This document shows, piece after piece, positions 17,600 to 26,335 of a stretch of DNA of 64,000 nucleotides. Made by a program: the position numbers and the translations under genes. Source of the DNA: [Muricauda] lutisoli (nom. illeg.). Lineage in GTDB: Bacteria; Bacteroidota; Bacteroidia; Flavobacteriales; Flavobacteriaceae. Position 1 is the stretch's first letter. Each line of letters begins with the position of its first letter. Below the pieces are notes generated by a model, which had not been told where the DNA came from, searched no databases, and saw only the letters and a program-made list of their open reading frames with translations. Where the stretch lies: positions 1 to 64,000 of the forward strand of contig NZ_JAFLND010000005.1 in assembly GCF_017313105.1 (NCBI RefSeq), written 5' to 3'.

Positions 17600-17602
17600 C
17601 TT
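17587..17602. repeat. Left attachment core (attL)
   Basis: CCCAGTCAGGTCACTT covers the last 13 bases of tRNA-Lys plus three downstream bases and is identical to 28091-28106. A weaker match (GGTTC) continues to the left on both sides. Confidence 0.85.
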
Positions 17603-17703
17603 TTTAAGAAACCATATGATATCAAAATCCTGTAATCTAACTGATTTACAGGATTTTGCATTTTTTGGCATATCATTTAATTTGATATAAAATGGTTTAA
17701 AAG

Positions 17704-17745
17704 AGTTCACAAATCGTCAACATAGGATTTTTAAATCGTCAACAT
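17704..17745. repeat. Left integrase arm-type sites
   Basis: AGTTCACAAATCGTCAACAT (17704-17723) and AAATCGTCAACAT (17733-17745) share a 13-bp core. The first recurs exactly at 28012-28031 near the right end. An inverted partial copy GACGATTT lies at 17768-17775. Their terminal location next to the integrase fits arm-binding sites. Confidence 0.65.
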
Positions 17746-17831
17746 GAAATTTTGGCATTTAAAATCGGACGATTTGACTGTATGGTTGATTTGACTTTCG
17801 TAGCAGATTGTTTAACCAAAAACCTTTCTCT

Positions 17832-19079
17832 ATGAGATCGACCAGCACATTTTCCATCCTTTTTTGGCAATACGCCCAACGAGCGGACGCCAATAATCAG
17901 GCCAATCTTTATGCACGAATCAGCCTCAACGGCAAAAAGGCCAATATCAGCCTTAAGAAAAAACTGGATGTCAGCCAATGGGATTCCAAAAAACAACGGG
18001 CCAAAGGCACCAAAACATCCGCCAGGTACTTGAACGAATACCTCGAAGAGGTCAGAATGGAAATTTTCCAACTGTACCGAGAACTGAAAGCGGCCCATGG
18101 CCTGGTAACGGTCGAAAAAATAAAGTCCCATTATCTAGGTGAAAACAAAAAGATATATTACTTGAGCGAGGTCTTTGATTTCCACAATGAGACCAACAAG
18201 GAAAAATTGGCTCCCAAAACTCTTTGCCACTATAGGACCAATCAAAAATATGTTCTCGAGTTCATCAAGGAACAATACCATAAAAACGATTATCCGTTAC
18301 ATGAACTTGACTATCCTTTCATCTTGAGATTGGAAAGCTTCCTGCGTTCCTACGATCCTAAAAAGCATTACAGGAAGTCCATTGCCAACAATGCGGTGAT
18401 GAAACATATCCAGCGTTTTAGAAAACAAATAAAGTTGGCCGTTGAACTGGATTGGCTGAAAGATGACCCTTTTAAAAAATTCAAGCCTAAAATGGAAAAA
18501 AGGCAAAGGGAATTTTTGACCGAGGAAGATCTTCAGAAAATTGTTCAATTGAAAGTCACTTGCGAGCGACTTGAAATCGTAAAAGACCTTTTCATTTTTA
18601 GTTGCTACACCGGAATCCCCTATGGGGATATCATACAGCTTACCCATACAAATCTGGTCATAGGGATTGACGGTAACAAATGGATAACGGCAAAGCGAAA
18701 CAAAAATGGGATTCCCTATGAACTCCCCTTATTGGATATCCCTCTTTCACTAATAAATAAATACTTTGGACATGCTAGAACAAAAGCAACGGGCACTTTA
18801 CTGCCAAAAATATCCAACCAAAAATTAAACAGTTACCTAAAAGAAATAGCAGACCTGTGCAAAATCAAAAAAAATCTGACTTTCCATATGGCTCGTCATA
18901 CCTTTGCAACAACGGTAACGTTATCTAACGGTGTTCCCATTGAGACAGTATCAAAAATGCTCGGCCATACCAAATTGGCCACGACTCAGATTTATGCGCG
19001 GGTTATTGAAAAGAAAGTAAGCAATGATATGCAACTACTTAGATCCAAACTAAAAGATCAAAGTACCCAACTAAAATAG
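17832..19079 (+). CDS. Tyrosine-type site-specific integrase
   Basis: Integrates and excises the island at tRNA-Lys. The 415 residues show an N-terminal arm-DNA-binding domain (about 1-90), a SAM-like core-binding domain (about 105-205) and a catalytic domain. Visible catalytic residues are Lys in the KRNKNG hairpin, H353 and R356 (HMAR), H379 (LGHTK) and the nucleophile Y388 (QIYARV). The first catalytic arginine, expected after TGL, is replaced by P263 in TGIPYGD, comparable to IntDOT of CTnDOT, which also lacks it. I start at ATG 17832; a TTG at 17808 would add eight residues. It sits directly beside attL, as usual for such islands. Confidence 0.93.
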   Translation: MRSTSTFSILFWQYAQRADANNQANLYARISLNGKKANISLKKKLDVSQWDSKKQRAKGTKTSARYLNEYLEEVRMEIFQLYRELKAAHGLVTVEKIKSHYLGENKKIYYLSEVFDFHNETNKEKLAPKTLCHYRTNQKYVLEFIKEQYHKNDYPLHELDYPFILRLESFLRSYDPKKHYRKSIANNAVMKHIQRFRKQIKLAVELDWLKDDPFKKFKPKMEKRQREFLTEEDLQKIVQLKVTCERLEIVKDLFIFSCYTGIPYGDIIQLTHTNLVIGIDGNKWITAKRNKNGIPYELPLLDIPLSLINKYFGHARTKATGTLLPKISNQKLNSYLKEIADLCKIKKNLTFHMARHTFATTVTLSNGVPIETVSKMLGHTKLATTQIYARVIEKKVSNDMQLLRSKLKDQSTQLK

Positions 19080-19835
19080 AAAAGTGTCAGGATAAAAATA
19101 ACGCAAGTCCAAATCTTACCCCAACTTTTGCGCGTGGTTCCTGTTTCAATTTTATAGCGTTCGTGAAGATTAGCGTGGAGTAAAATTGAAATAGGGTGCA
19201 ATGACCTATTTACAATAATTAAAGACTTTAATGTTCCATCTTATTGAACACGGCTATTTATGTTTTCTTTGCATTGCAAAGAAAATATGAAGAGCAAGAG
19301 GATAGCGTGCTGACGCAACGCTATTGATTCATTTTCCTTTGGAAAAGCCCGTATTTATGGGGTTTTGTAAAATGCCGGTTATTGTCGTTTGAATCATTTT
19401 TAGCTTAAAAATGCTCTCAGCCCAATGAAACCAACGAATTTTTAGCTTAAAAACTGAACTTTGGTGCTTTCAATGAAGGTATCTTTTCTTCTTAATTTAT
19501 GATTGTAATGATTCTTGGAACAATCGCCTTTTTAATGGAAAAAGCTGTTCAGCCCAGTAAAACTGACAAATTATTAATGGAAAAATGGGTTTCAAGAAGT
19601 CTTACAGGTCAAATTTTACCTCGCTCAGTAGTATTAGTTTTTGTAAGATTTGGGGCTTGCAGCACTCCACTTCGTTGCGTTCGCCTTTGTTTCGAATATC
19701 ATTATGAACCAGGCGATTTTAAGGCACCGTTTTATTGAACTTTCAGTGTAAAACGAGTCCACTGGTATGTTAAAGTTCATTTCCCCGTACTAAATAAATA
19801 GTTTACATTCTACCGTTTATTTAAACTTTCAGGTT
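19080..19835. other. Structured 756-bp non-coding stretch
   Basis: No credible gene is present. It contains an 11-bp inverted repeat TTTCAATTTTA/TAAAATTGAAA (19144-19154, 19181-19191), a perfect palindrome TTTTCTTTGCA-T-TGCAAAGAAAA (19263-19285), a hairpin ATAGCGT/ACGCTAT (19302-19324), and ATTTTTAGCTTAAAAA twice (19396-19411, 19438-19453). A block of about 60 bp starting at 19397 is echoed by a diverged copy near 19530-19590, with CAGCCCA and AAAC at matching places. Possible roles include recombination sites, an origin of transfer or structured RNA; none can be assigned. Confidence 0.6.
19726..19832. repeat. 21-bp direct repeat before the serine recombinase
   Basis: The 21-bp units at 19726-19746 and 19812-19832 match at 18 positions, start ACCGTTT and end AACTTTCAG. 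They are 86 bp apart, and the second ends three bases before the recombinase start. They may be resolution subsites or an operator. Confidence 0.45.
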
Positions 19836-20444
19836 ATGGTTTTTGGATATGCACGGGTGAGTACCATGGAACAAAGTTTGGACCTTAAATTGGATGCACT
19901 GCTCAAAGAAGGGATTCCACAAAAGAACATTTACACAGATAAAGTATCAAGCACCAAGGAAGTGCGGAAGAGCTTGAGCAAACTTTTAAAATATGTGAGG
20001 GACGGAGACACCATTGTGGTCTGGAAACTTGATCGGTTGGCAAGGAGCTTGATCCATTTCACCAATCTAATGGCAAAGTTGAAGGAAAAGGGAGTTCGAT
20101 TTAGGAGCATTACCGAACCTTTCATAGATACTACGGAGAAGTCTTCCCATTCAGAATTCATCATTAACATATTTGCTGCCTTGGCACAATTGGAAAGGGA
20201 CATCATTATAGAAAGGACTAAAGCAGGGTTGGAATCTGCAAGACGAAGAGGGAAGATTTTGGGAGCCCCAAAGGGGTTAAGTAAGAAAAATCAACAAAAA
20301 GCTGTACTTTGTGAGGAGTATTTCAATGAAGGTATAGTGACGGTAACTGAAATATGCGAACGATTGAACATTTCAAGAGCCACTTATTACAAATATTTAA
20401 GGCCAAGGGGGCTTTCGGGAAAGTTGAGATCGTATAATAGATGA
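19836..20444 (+). CDS. Serine recombinase (resolvase/invertase family)
   Basis: Small serine recombinase of 202 residues. The catalytic domain starts MVFGYARVST with nucleophile S9. Further family segments are VWKLDRLARS (about 66-75) and the long E-helix region LAQLERDIIIERTKAGLESARRRG (described in part). A C-terminal helix-turn-helix (ICERLNISRATYYKYL) binds DNA. It could resolve cointegrates, invert a segment or help mobilise the cargo. It belongs to the island and is followed by the mercury genes on the same strand. Confidence 0.92.
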   Translation: MVFGYARVSTMEQSLDLKLDALLKEGIPQKNIYTDKVSSTKEVRKSLSKLLKYVRDGDTIVVWKLDRLARSLIHFTNLMAKLKEKGVRFRSITEPFIDTTEKSSHSEFIINIFAALAQLERDIIIERTKAGLESARRRGKILGAPKGLSKKNQQKAVLCEEYFNEGIVTVTEICERLNISRATYYKYLRPRGLSGKLRSYNR

Positions 20445-20482
20445 ATCAATACATCGATTTTATTTCAATTTGGGGTTTATAT

Positions 20483-20515
20483 ATGTAATTTACATCCCAA
20501 CAACCTAAGTTGTTG
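20483..20515. promoter_or_regulatory. Tandem palindromes upstream of merTP
   Basis: ATGTAA-T-TTACAT (20483-20495) is followed at once by CAACAAC-CTAA-GTTGTTG (20498-20515). Two adjacent dyads 40 bp before the transporter start suggest an operator. The second could instead be the recombinase terminator, although no T-run follows. Confidence 0.45.
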
Positions 20516-20554
20516 AAAATGAAACAATAACTATCAAGAACAAAATTGGAAAGA

Positions 20555-21154
20555 ATGAAATCAAACAACAAACTTTTGGGACTGGGCATTTTGACAGCGA
20601 TTACCGCTTCGCTTTGTTGTATAACCCCTGTTTTGGCTTTATTGGCAGGAACAAGTGGAATTGCTTCGACTTTCTCATGGCTAGACCCCTTAAGACCATA
20701 TTTGATCGGATTTACGGTATTGGTTCTTGGATTTGCTTGGTATCAGAAATTGAAACCCTCAAAAGAAGTGGACTGTAATTGCGAAAATGAGGAAAACCCA
20801 AGGTTTATTCAGAGCAAAAAGTTTTTAGGGATAGTAACATTGTTTGCAATTGTGATGCTTGCATTCCCATCATATGCCCACGTTTTTTATCCCAAAGCGG
20901 AAAAACAGATAATGGTGTTTGACAACTCGAAAATAAAAACCATTGAGTTTAAAATCAGTGGAATGACCTGCGCAGGCTGTGAAGAGCATGTTACCCACAA
21001 AGTGAACAAACTTTCAGGTGTTGTTAAATCAACTGCCTCCTTTGAGAATGGAAACGCAATTATTGAGTTTGATAATTCGAAAACGGACATCATGGAAATC
21101 GAAACCGCAATCAATGGAACAGGATATTCAGTGACTGACAAAATTGAAAATTAA
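20555..21154 (+). CDS. merTP: Mercuric transport fusion protein MerTP
   Basis: Inner-membrane Hg(II) importer fused to a MerP-like metallochaperone domain. The 199 residues have three predicted TM segments (about 5-40, 45-62, 90-108). TM1 contains SLCCITP, the Cys-Cys pair that receives mercury in MerT. A CNCEN loop follows, then an HMA domain with GMTCAGCEEH near 143. Related fusions are known in Bacteroidota. No mercuric reductase (merA) or MerR/ArsR regulator is in the island, so how imported metal would be detoxified is unclear. I start at ATG 20555; a TTG nine bases upstream is possible. Confidence 0.88.
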   Translation: MKSNNKLLGLGILTAITASLCCITPVLALLAGTSGIASTFSWLDPLRPYLIGFTVLVLGFAWYQKLKPSKEVDCNCENEENPRFIQSKKFLGIVTLFAIVMLAFPSYAHVFYPKAEKQIMVFDNSKIKTIEFKISGMTCAGCEEHVTHKVNKLSGVVKSTASFENGNAIIEFDNSKTDIMEIETAINGTGYSVTDKIEN

Positions 21155-21155
21155 A

Positions 21156-21365
21156 ATGGAAGTCATTCTACAATCAACCATCACTTGCCCAAATTGTGGG
21201 CACAAAAAAGAAGAAACAATGCCCATGGACGCATGCCAATTCTTTTACGAATGTGAAAATTGTAAGCAAGTCCTAAGACCAAAACAAGGAGATTGCTGTG
21301 TGTTTTGTAGTTATGGAACCGTAAAATGTCCACCTATACAGAAAGGATCTAGCTGCTGTTCTTGA
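21156..21365 (+). CDS. GDCCVxC domain small protein
   Basis: A 69-residue cysteine-rich protein beginning one base after the merTP stop codon. It contains CPNCGHKK (a zinc-ribbon-like pair), CENCKQ, and the family signature GDCCVFCSYGTVKCPP, ending SSCCS. Proteins with this signature are often found beside merTP genes, so metal or thiol chemistry is likely, but no biochemical function is established to my knowledge. The tight spacing implies co-transcription with merTP. Confidence 0.85.
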   Translation: MEVILQSTITCPNCGHKKEETMPMDACQFFYECENCKQVLRPKQGDCCVFCSYGTVKCPPIQKGSSCCS

Positions 21366-21415
21366 TTTATAAACCAAAAGCAAACAACACGTTATTCTAT
21401 TTTAATAAAAGAGGA

Positions 21416-21439
21416 TAAAGTTCAAATAAACGATTTCAA
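21416..21439. repeat. 24-bp repeat left of the surface-protein gene
   Basis: TAAAGTTCAAATAAACGATT followed by TCAA. The first 20 bp are identical to 25357-25376, and 23 of 24 match overall. The pair brackets the large surface-protein gene. Confidence 0.6.
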
Positions 21440-21522
21440 ACAGGTATTTTGTCGAAAACAGTTGGGACATACAGCAAATCGATTAAATATTTACGTTATT
21501 CAAAGCAAATAATGGAATATTA

Positions 21523-24500
21523 ATGAGGGGGAAATTACTACTTCAAATTTTATTTTTTTTGGGGTTTTTAAAACTGGCGGGGCAATGTCCCGCTGAAAAT
21601 GTCACTCTATCATCTCAAACTGATATTGATGATTTTCGGGTTACCTATCCCACCTGTGAAATCATTAACGGGGATTTGATTCTGAGGGGATCGGACATTT
21701 TGGATATTTCCACACTATCTGGACTTACGGAAATCGATGGAGATTTAATCGTTGAAAATACGAGTTTGGAGAATCTCACCGCTTTTAGTGGTCTTATACG
21801 TGTGGGTGGGAATATTATCGTGGAAGCGAATGACGATTTACTACTTGTTGATTTTGGAAATCTCAACTCTTTTCAAGGAGGTCTATCAATATCTCGTAAC
21901 GATGAACTAAGAACAATCCTGGGTTTTAATGATGTTCGATGTGTGGGTTTTTTGCAAATTGGCAACAATTGGAACTTGTTAAGCATTCCAACTTTTCCAA
22001 ATCTTTTGACAACGGGAGCGTTCAGCATAACAGAGAATGAATCATTGATTTCATTTGATGGTTTTGACAACTTGCAACGTACCGATATGTTCCAAATACA
22101 TGGGAATGATTCATTAACGGCCATTCCAGGATTTGATTCATTGCTCAGCACGAGTCATTTCTATATTAGTTACAATAGCCGTTTGGAAAATATTTCTGGC
22201 TTTATCAATCTTTTTAGGACAGAAGGATTACATTTTATGGGCAATGGTTCTGGAAATCCTGTTACCATCCCTTCTTTTGACGCCCTCTTGGAGGCAGACT
22301 ATATCATGTTGTACCAGCATAACATGGTGGGGATCCGTGGATTTACCAATATTACCCATATAAAGCGTCATCTTCATATTTTCAATGTGGCAATTACTGA
22401 AATAACAGGTTTTAACAAACTTGTTGACGTAGGTGAAATACGTATTGCCGATAATGACCAACTGGTAACCATAGATGCATTTCAAAATGTCAAACATTTA
22501 GAGGGGAAATTGGATATTTTCTCCAATAATAAGTTGATTTATATCAACGGATTGCAAAAGGTTGAAAGTATAGGTTGGGATATTCAAATAAGTGGAAACC
22601 CACTTTTGACCAATCTTGATTTTTTGGGTAGTTTAATGCGAGCAGGGACAACATTGCCAGGTGTTAATCGTGTTGTCATTACTTTGAACGATTCACTTTC
22701 TGATTGCAGTGCCATAAGTACTTTTCTGGAATTTGGAGAATTGCCTGATAAAGTTGATATATTTCAGAATCCCATGGGTTGCGGCAGCCGGGATGAAATT
22801 ATTGCGAATGCCGATGCGGATGGTGATGGTGTGCTGAATTCAATTGATTTAGATGATGATAATGATGGTATCCTAGATCTGGAGGAAAATGGAGGGGTGC
22901 CGGACCTAGACACCGACGGTGATTTGATACCTGACCATTTAGACCTGGATAGTGACAATGATGGATGCCAAGATGTATTGGAAGCTGGATTTTCCGACCC
23001 TGACGGCAACGGTACTTTAGGCAACTTGCCGGATCGTGTGGATGACTTGGGACGAATAACCGGAGAACCTGATGGTTATTCCGCACCTCTGGATATGGAT
23101 GGGATTGGTCCACCAGATTTTCAAGAAGTACTTTTAACTCCAATTTTCAACAATCAACCGGTTTCAACTACCATTTCTTCAGGAAACCAAGCCATGTTCG
23201 ATGTATCAGTACAACAAGGTGGTTCGTTTCAATGGCAGGTAAGTATAGATAATGGGGATTCTTGGTCAAATATTTCTGATGATTTTTATTATCAGGGTTC
23301 TTCGTCTGAGCATCTGGTCATTTCCAACACCCCTATTTCATTCAATAAGAATTTATATCGGCTTTTGGCAGTTAACCCCACGTCAACTTGTTCTACACCA
23401 GTTCAATCTGAAATTGTCAGGTTATTTGTAGAACTGGAACAAGTAACGGAAGCTGGAACCGACGCTATGGTCTCGATATGTAAGAGTGATGCACCGATCG
23501 ATCTTTTTGCCCAGCTGGGTGGGAACCCATCTAGCGGTGGGGTATGGACCCCGGCTTTGTCCGGTGGCAACGGCATTTTTGACCCAGCTGTTGATTTGCC
23601 TGGCACCTATCGATATACTTTGGTTGACATGAATTGCAACAGTGCATATGCTGAAGTTTCTGTTACTTTAAATGATGCGCTTCTGGCAGGTCTGGACAAT
23701 TCATTGGAACTTTGTTCCAATGGGTCCCCAGTTTCCTTGTTTGATTATTTATTGGGGACCCCCGATAGTGGTGGCACTTGGTCTCCTAGCTTAACTTCAG
23801 ATAACGGCACATTTGACCCCATGTTGGACACACCTGGATTATACACCTATACAGTTGAAAACGGACTATGCCCAAATGACTCGGCAAGCATTGAAGTAAG
23901 TGTTATTACCGAGATACCCGATGCAGGTGAAGATGGGGTTGCCGATTTTTGTTCAAATACTTCTACAAGGAACCTTTTTGATTTTTTAAATGGTCAACCC
24001 GACCCTGGTGGAGTTTGGTCCCCAGAGCTCTCCTCAGGAAGCGGCTGGTTCGATCCTGCTGTGGATGAACCTGGGGAATACATTTATACGGTCGGAATTG
24101 AATGCCAATCCAATAGCGCTATGGTTCAGGTTTCTATTTCGTCACCTTCCGATGCAGGAGAAGATAGCAATCTCTTGATTTGTGCAGATGATGCTCCAAT
24201 AGACTTATTCAATATCATTGGTGGCACTCCTCAGGAGGGAGGCATTTGGTCACCCGCCCTAAGCAGTGGAACAGGTATTTTCGACCCATCGGTTGATTTT
24301 GAGGGTGAATATGTATACACAGTGTCAAATTCAATTTGTGGCGATACTTCCAGTACCGTATATGTTTCAATTGCCAATCAAATGGATGCTGGCATCGATG
24401 GGGAAATTACCCTGTGCGATGACGGCGATCCAATAAGCCTTTTCCAAGTTTTGGGAGGAACACCCGATGTCGGTGGAGAATGGATTCCATCTCTTAACAA

Positions 24501-25314
24501 TGATAATGGAATCTTTGACCCATCTTTGGATTCTCCAGGCACCTATACTTATCTCTTGGGACAAGGACAGTGTGAAGTATATTCAGAAGTGAGAGTTACA
24601 TTGACCTCACCTTCAAGTGTTGGTGAAGATGGTTCTCTTATGATATGTAGAAATGAAGGTATGGTCAATTTATTGGAACGCATGGACGGTAGCCCGTCAG
24701 ATATTGGTAATTGGTCCCCCGCTCTGTCAAGTGGCGGTCATTTTTTTGACCCTCAATTGGATTCTCCTGGATTATATACCTATAGCATTACCGATGAAAC
24801 CTGTGGTACATTTTCCTCCACAATTAGTATAGAAGTAATCGAAGCTGTCCCCATCCAAAACTATACGATAGAAGCATCTGGATGGTCAAATCAGAATTCC
24901 ATCGTAATTAATATTACACCAGAATCCAATTATCTGTACAGCCTTGACGGCGGTATTTTTCAACAGAATCCAGTTTTTGAAAATTTGTTTCCCGGCAAAC
25001 ACACCATTGAAGTTCAAGAAATAAATGGATGCGGTGTCTTGTTTGAAAGTGTTTACATTCTCGATTATCCTCGTTTTTTCACTCCAAATGCAGATGGCAA
25101 TAATGATTCATGGCAACTTTTAGGGATTACAAATGAAGATTACAAAGTATATGTCTTTGATCGGTATGGTAAATTATTGAAGGAATTGAGTCCATCTGAT
25201 CCAATTTGGGACGGTACTTATCGCAATCGCAAATTGCCTGCCAGTGATTACTGGTTTCGAGTAAGGTTTGATCGAGGAAACTCTCAACAAGGCCATTTTA
25301 GCTTAATACGTTGA
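21523..25314 (+). CDS. Large T9SS-secreted repeat protein, gliding-type C-terminal domain
   Basis: A 1263-residue predicted cell-surface or secreted protein. After a signal peptide ([17 protein letters not shown]) come receptor-L-domain-like leucine-rich repeats (about 30-420), Asp-rich thrombospondin type-3 repeats (about 425-540, for example [19 protein letters not shown]), an Ig-like segment (about 545-635), six tandem repeats of about 78 residues (about 640-1108) with two Cys each and a GGxWxPxLSSxxGxFDPxxDxPGxYxYT pattern, and a C-terminal type B T9SS sorting domain ([13 protein letters not shown] onward, about 1184-1263). It is probably an adhesin; no enzymatic domain was recognised. 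It is cargo of the tRNA-Lys island. Confidence 0.9.
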   Translation: MRGKLLLQILFFLGFLKLAGQCPAENVTLSSQTDIDDFRVTYPTCEIINGDLILRGSDILDISTLSGLTEIDGDLIVENTSLENLTAFSGLIRVGGNIIVEANDDLLLVDFGNLNSFQGGLSISRNDELRTILGFNDVRCVGFLQIGNNWNLLSIPTFPNLLTTGAFSITENESLISFDGFDNLQRTDMFQIHGNDSLTAIPGFDSLLSTSHFYISYNSRLENISGFINLFRTEGLHFMGNGSGNPVTIPSFDALLEADYIMLYQHNMVGIRGFTNITHIKRHLHIFNVAITEITGFNKLVDVGEIRIADNDQLVTIDAFQNVKHLEGKLDIFSNNKLIYINGLQKVESIGWDIQISGNPLLTNLDFLGSLMRAGTTLPGVNRVVITLNDSLSDCSAISTFLEFGELPDKVDIFQNPMGCGSRDEIIANADADGDGVLNSIDLDDDNDGILDLEENGGVPDLDTDGDLIPDHLDLDSDNDGCQDVLEAGFSDPDGNGTLGNLPDRVDDLGRITGEPDGYSAPLDMDGIGPPDFQEVLLTPIFNNQPVSTTISSGNQAMFDVSVQQGGSFQWQVSIDNGDSWSNISDDFYYQGSSSEHLVISNTPISFNKNLYRLLAVNPTSTCSTPVQSEIVRLFVELEQVTEAGTDAMVSICKSDAPIDLFAQLGGNPSSGGVWTPALSGGNGIFDPAVDLPGTYRYTLVDMNCNSAYAEVSVTLNDALLAGLDNSLELCSNGSPVSLFDYLLGTPDSGGTWSPSLTSDNGTFDPMLDTPGLYTYTVENGLCPNDSASIEVSVITEIPDAGEDGVADFCSNTSTRNLFDFLNGQPDPGGVWSPELSSGSGWFDPAVDEPGEYIYTVGIECQSNSAMVQVSISSPSDAGEDSNLLICADDAPIDLFNIIGGTPQEGGIWSPALSSGTGIFDPSVDFEGEYVYTVSNSICGDTSSTVYVSIANQMDAGIDGEITLCDDGDPISLFQVLGGTPDVGGEWIPSLNNDNGIFDPSLDSPGTYTYLLGQGQCEVYSEVRVTLTSPSSVGEDGSLMICRNEGMVNLLERMDGSPSDIGNWSPALSSGGHFFDPQLDSPGLYTYSITDETCGTFSSTISIEVIEAVPIQNYTIEASGWSNQNSIVINITPESNYLYSLDGGIFQQNPVFENLFPGKHTIEVQEINGCGVLFESVYILDYPRFFTPNADGNNDSWQLLGITNEDYKVYVFDRYGKLLKELSPSDPIWDGTYRNRKLPASDYWFRVRFDRGNSQQGHFSLIR

Positions 25315-25356
25315 TAGTATTTTTTATTAGTTCGTTCTAAAAAGTGAAGGGGAAAT

Positions 25357-25380
25357 TAAAGTTCAAATAAACGATTCCAA
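25357..25380. repeat. 24-bp repeat right of the surface-protein gene
   Basis: Partner of 21416-21439, TAAAGTTCAAATAAACGATT then CCAA, 3.94 kb away in direct orientation. Confidence 0.6.
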
Positions 25381-25454
25381 TCAATTCAACATCACTTTTC
25401 CAATAAGTTATCCTAATTACATAAAAAACATATCTTTAGAGAAACCAACCTCCA

Positions 25455-26243
25455 ATGATTAACTTCTTTCGGAAAATCCGCCAAAACTTACTTTCAGAAG
25501 GAAAGACTGGAAAGTATCTCAAATATGCTATTGGAGAGATAATCCTTGTTGTTATTGGAATTTTGATTGCCTTGCAGATTAATAATTGGAATGAGGGAAG
25601 AAAAGATAGAATAAAGGAACAAGTAATCCTTAAACAACTTCAAGAAGACTATCAAGCTAACCTTGTACAATTGGAACAGAAAATAGAGACAAGGGAAAAG
25701 GTTCTTACTTCGGCATTTAGATTGTTAAGGGCTTTTGATAATCCTGTTGGAATTGTTCGAGATAGTGTAATTCAAGACCTGGCTATGGTGCGCAATGATC
25801 CGACATTCGATCCTATACAAAATGACTTAATCAGTTCGGAAAATTTAAGATTGATTCGAAATGGCAAATTGAAACACCTACTATCCAACTGGTCTTCCGA
25901 TGTAGTTGGAGTGACAGAAATCGAAGTAGTTTGGACTAAAGTAGTGAATGAGCAATTTGATCCAATTATATCAGATTTGGGATTGGGTAGAGATATCTAT
26001 AATAGTTTTATTAACGACATTGACCATTATTGGCTATTAGATAAAAATATAAATGCATACAAAGAAGAAATTGGAACTTCCAGCCTTGGAGCAACTCTAA
26101 ATGAAATATTGACAAGTAAAAAATTGGAGTCTATGATTTCAATATCTATTGCTAATAATAAAGGAGCAAATCTGCAATCTGAAGCTTTGCGCCTCAGAAT
26201 TTTGGAGATCTTAAATTTATTAAGAGACGGAATAGAAAAATAA
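25455..26243 (+). CDS. DUF6090 family membrane protein
   Basis: A 262-residue protein of the Bacteroidota DUF6090 family; function unknown. The start MINFFRKIRQNLLSEGKTGK, the single TM segment (about 25-42, YAIGEIILVVIGILIALQI) and the NNWNEGRK motif just after it are diagnostic. The rest is a helical, probably periplasmic domain. Such genes occur in many scattered copies in flavobacterial genomes, often in accessory regions. TATCTTTA about 25 bp upstream may be its -7 element. Confidence 0.85.
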   Translation: MINFFRKIRQNLLSEGKTGKYLKYAIGEIILVVIGILIALQINNWNEGRKDRIKEQVILKQLQEDYQANLVQLEQKIETREKVLTSAFRLLRAFDNPVGIVRDSVIQDLAMVRNDPTFDPIQNDLISSENLRLIRNGKLKHLLSNWSSDVVGVTEIEVVWTKVVNEQFDPIISDLGLGRDIYNSFINDIDHYWLLDKNINAYKEEIGTSSLGATLNEILTSKKLESMISISIANNKGANLQSEALRLRILEILNLLRDGIEK

Positions 26244-26335
26244 CGAAAGCGCAACAATGTATATGAAATCATAGCTCCTATTCGTTCACTACGCTTCATT
26301 TACGAACCGTTAAGTGAAAGTTTTAAAAAGAAAAA

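Noticed and set aside
19499-19738. 79-codon open frame in the island spacer
   Set aside because: It lies across diverged repeats, has an atypical composition and no recognisable domain or start context.
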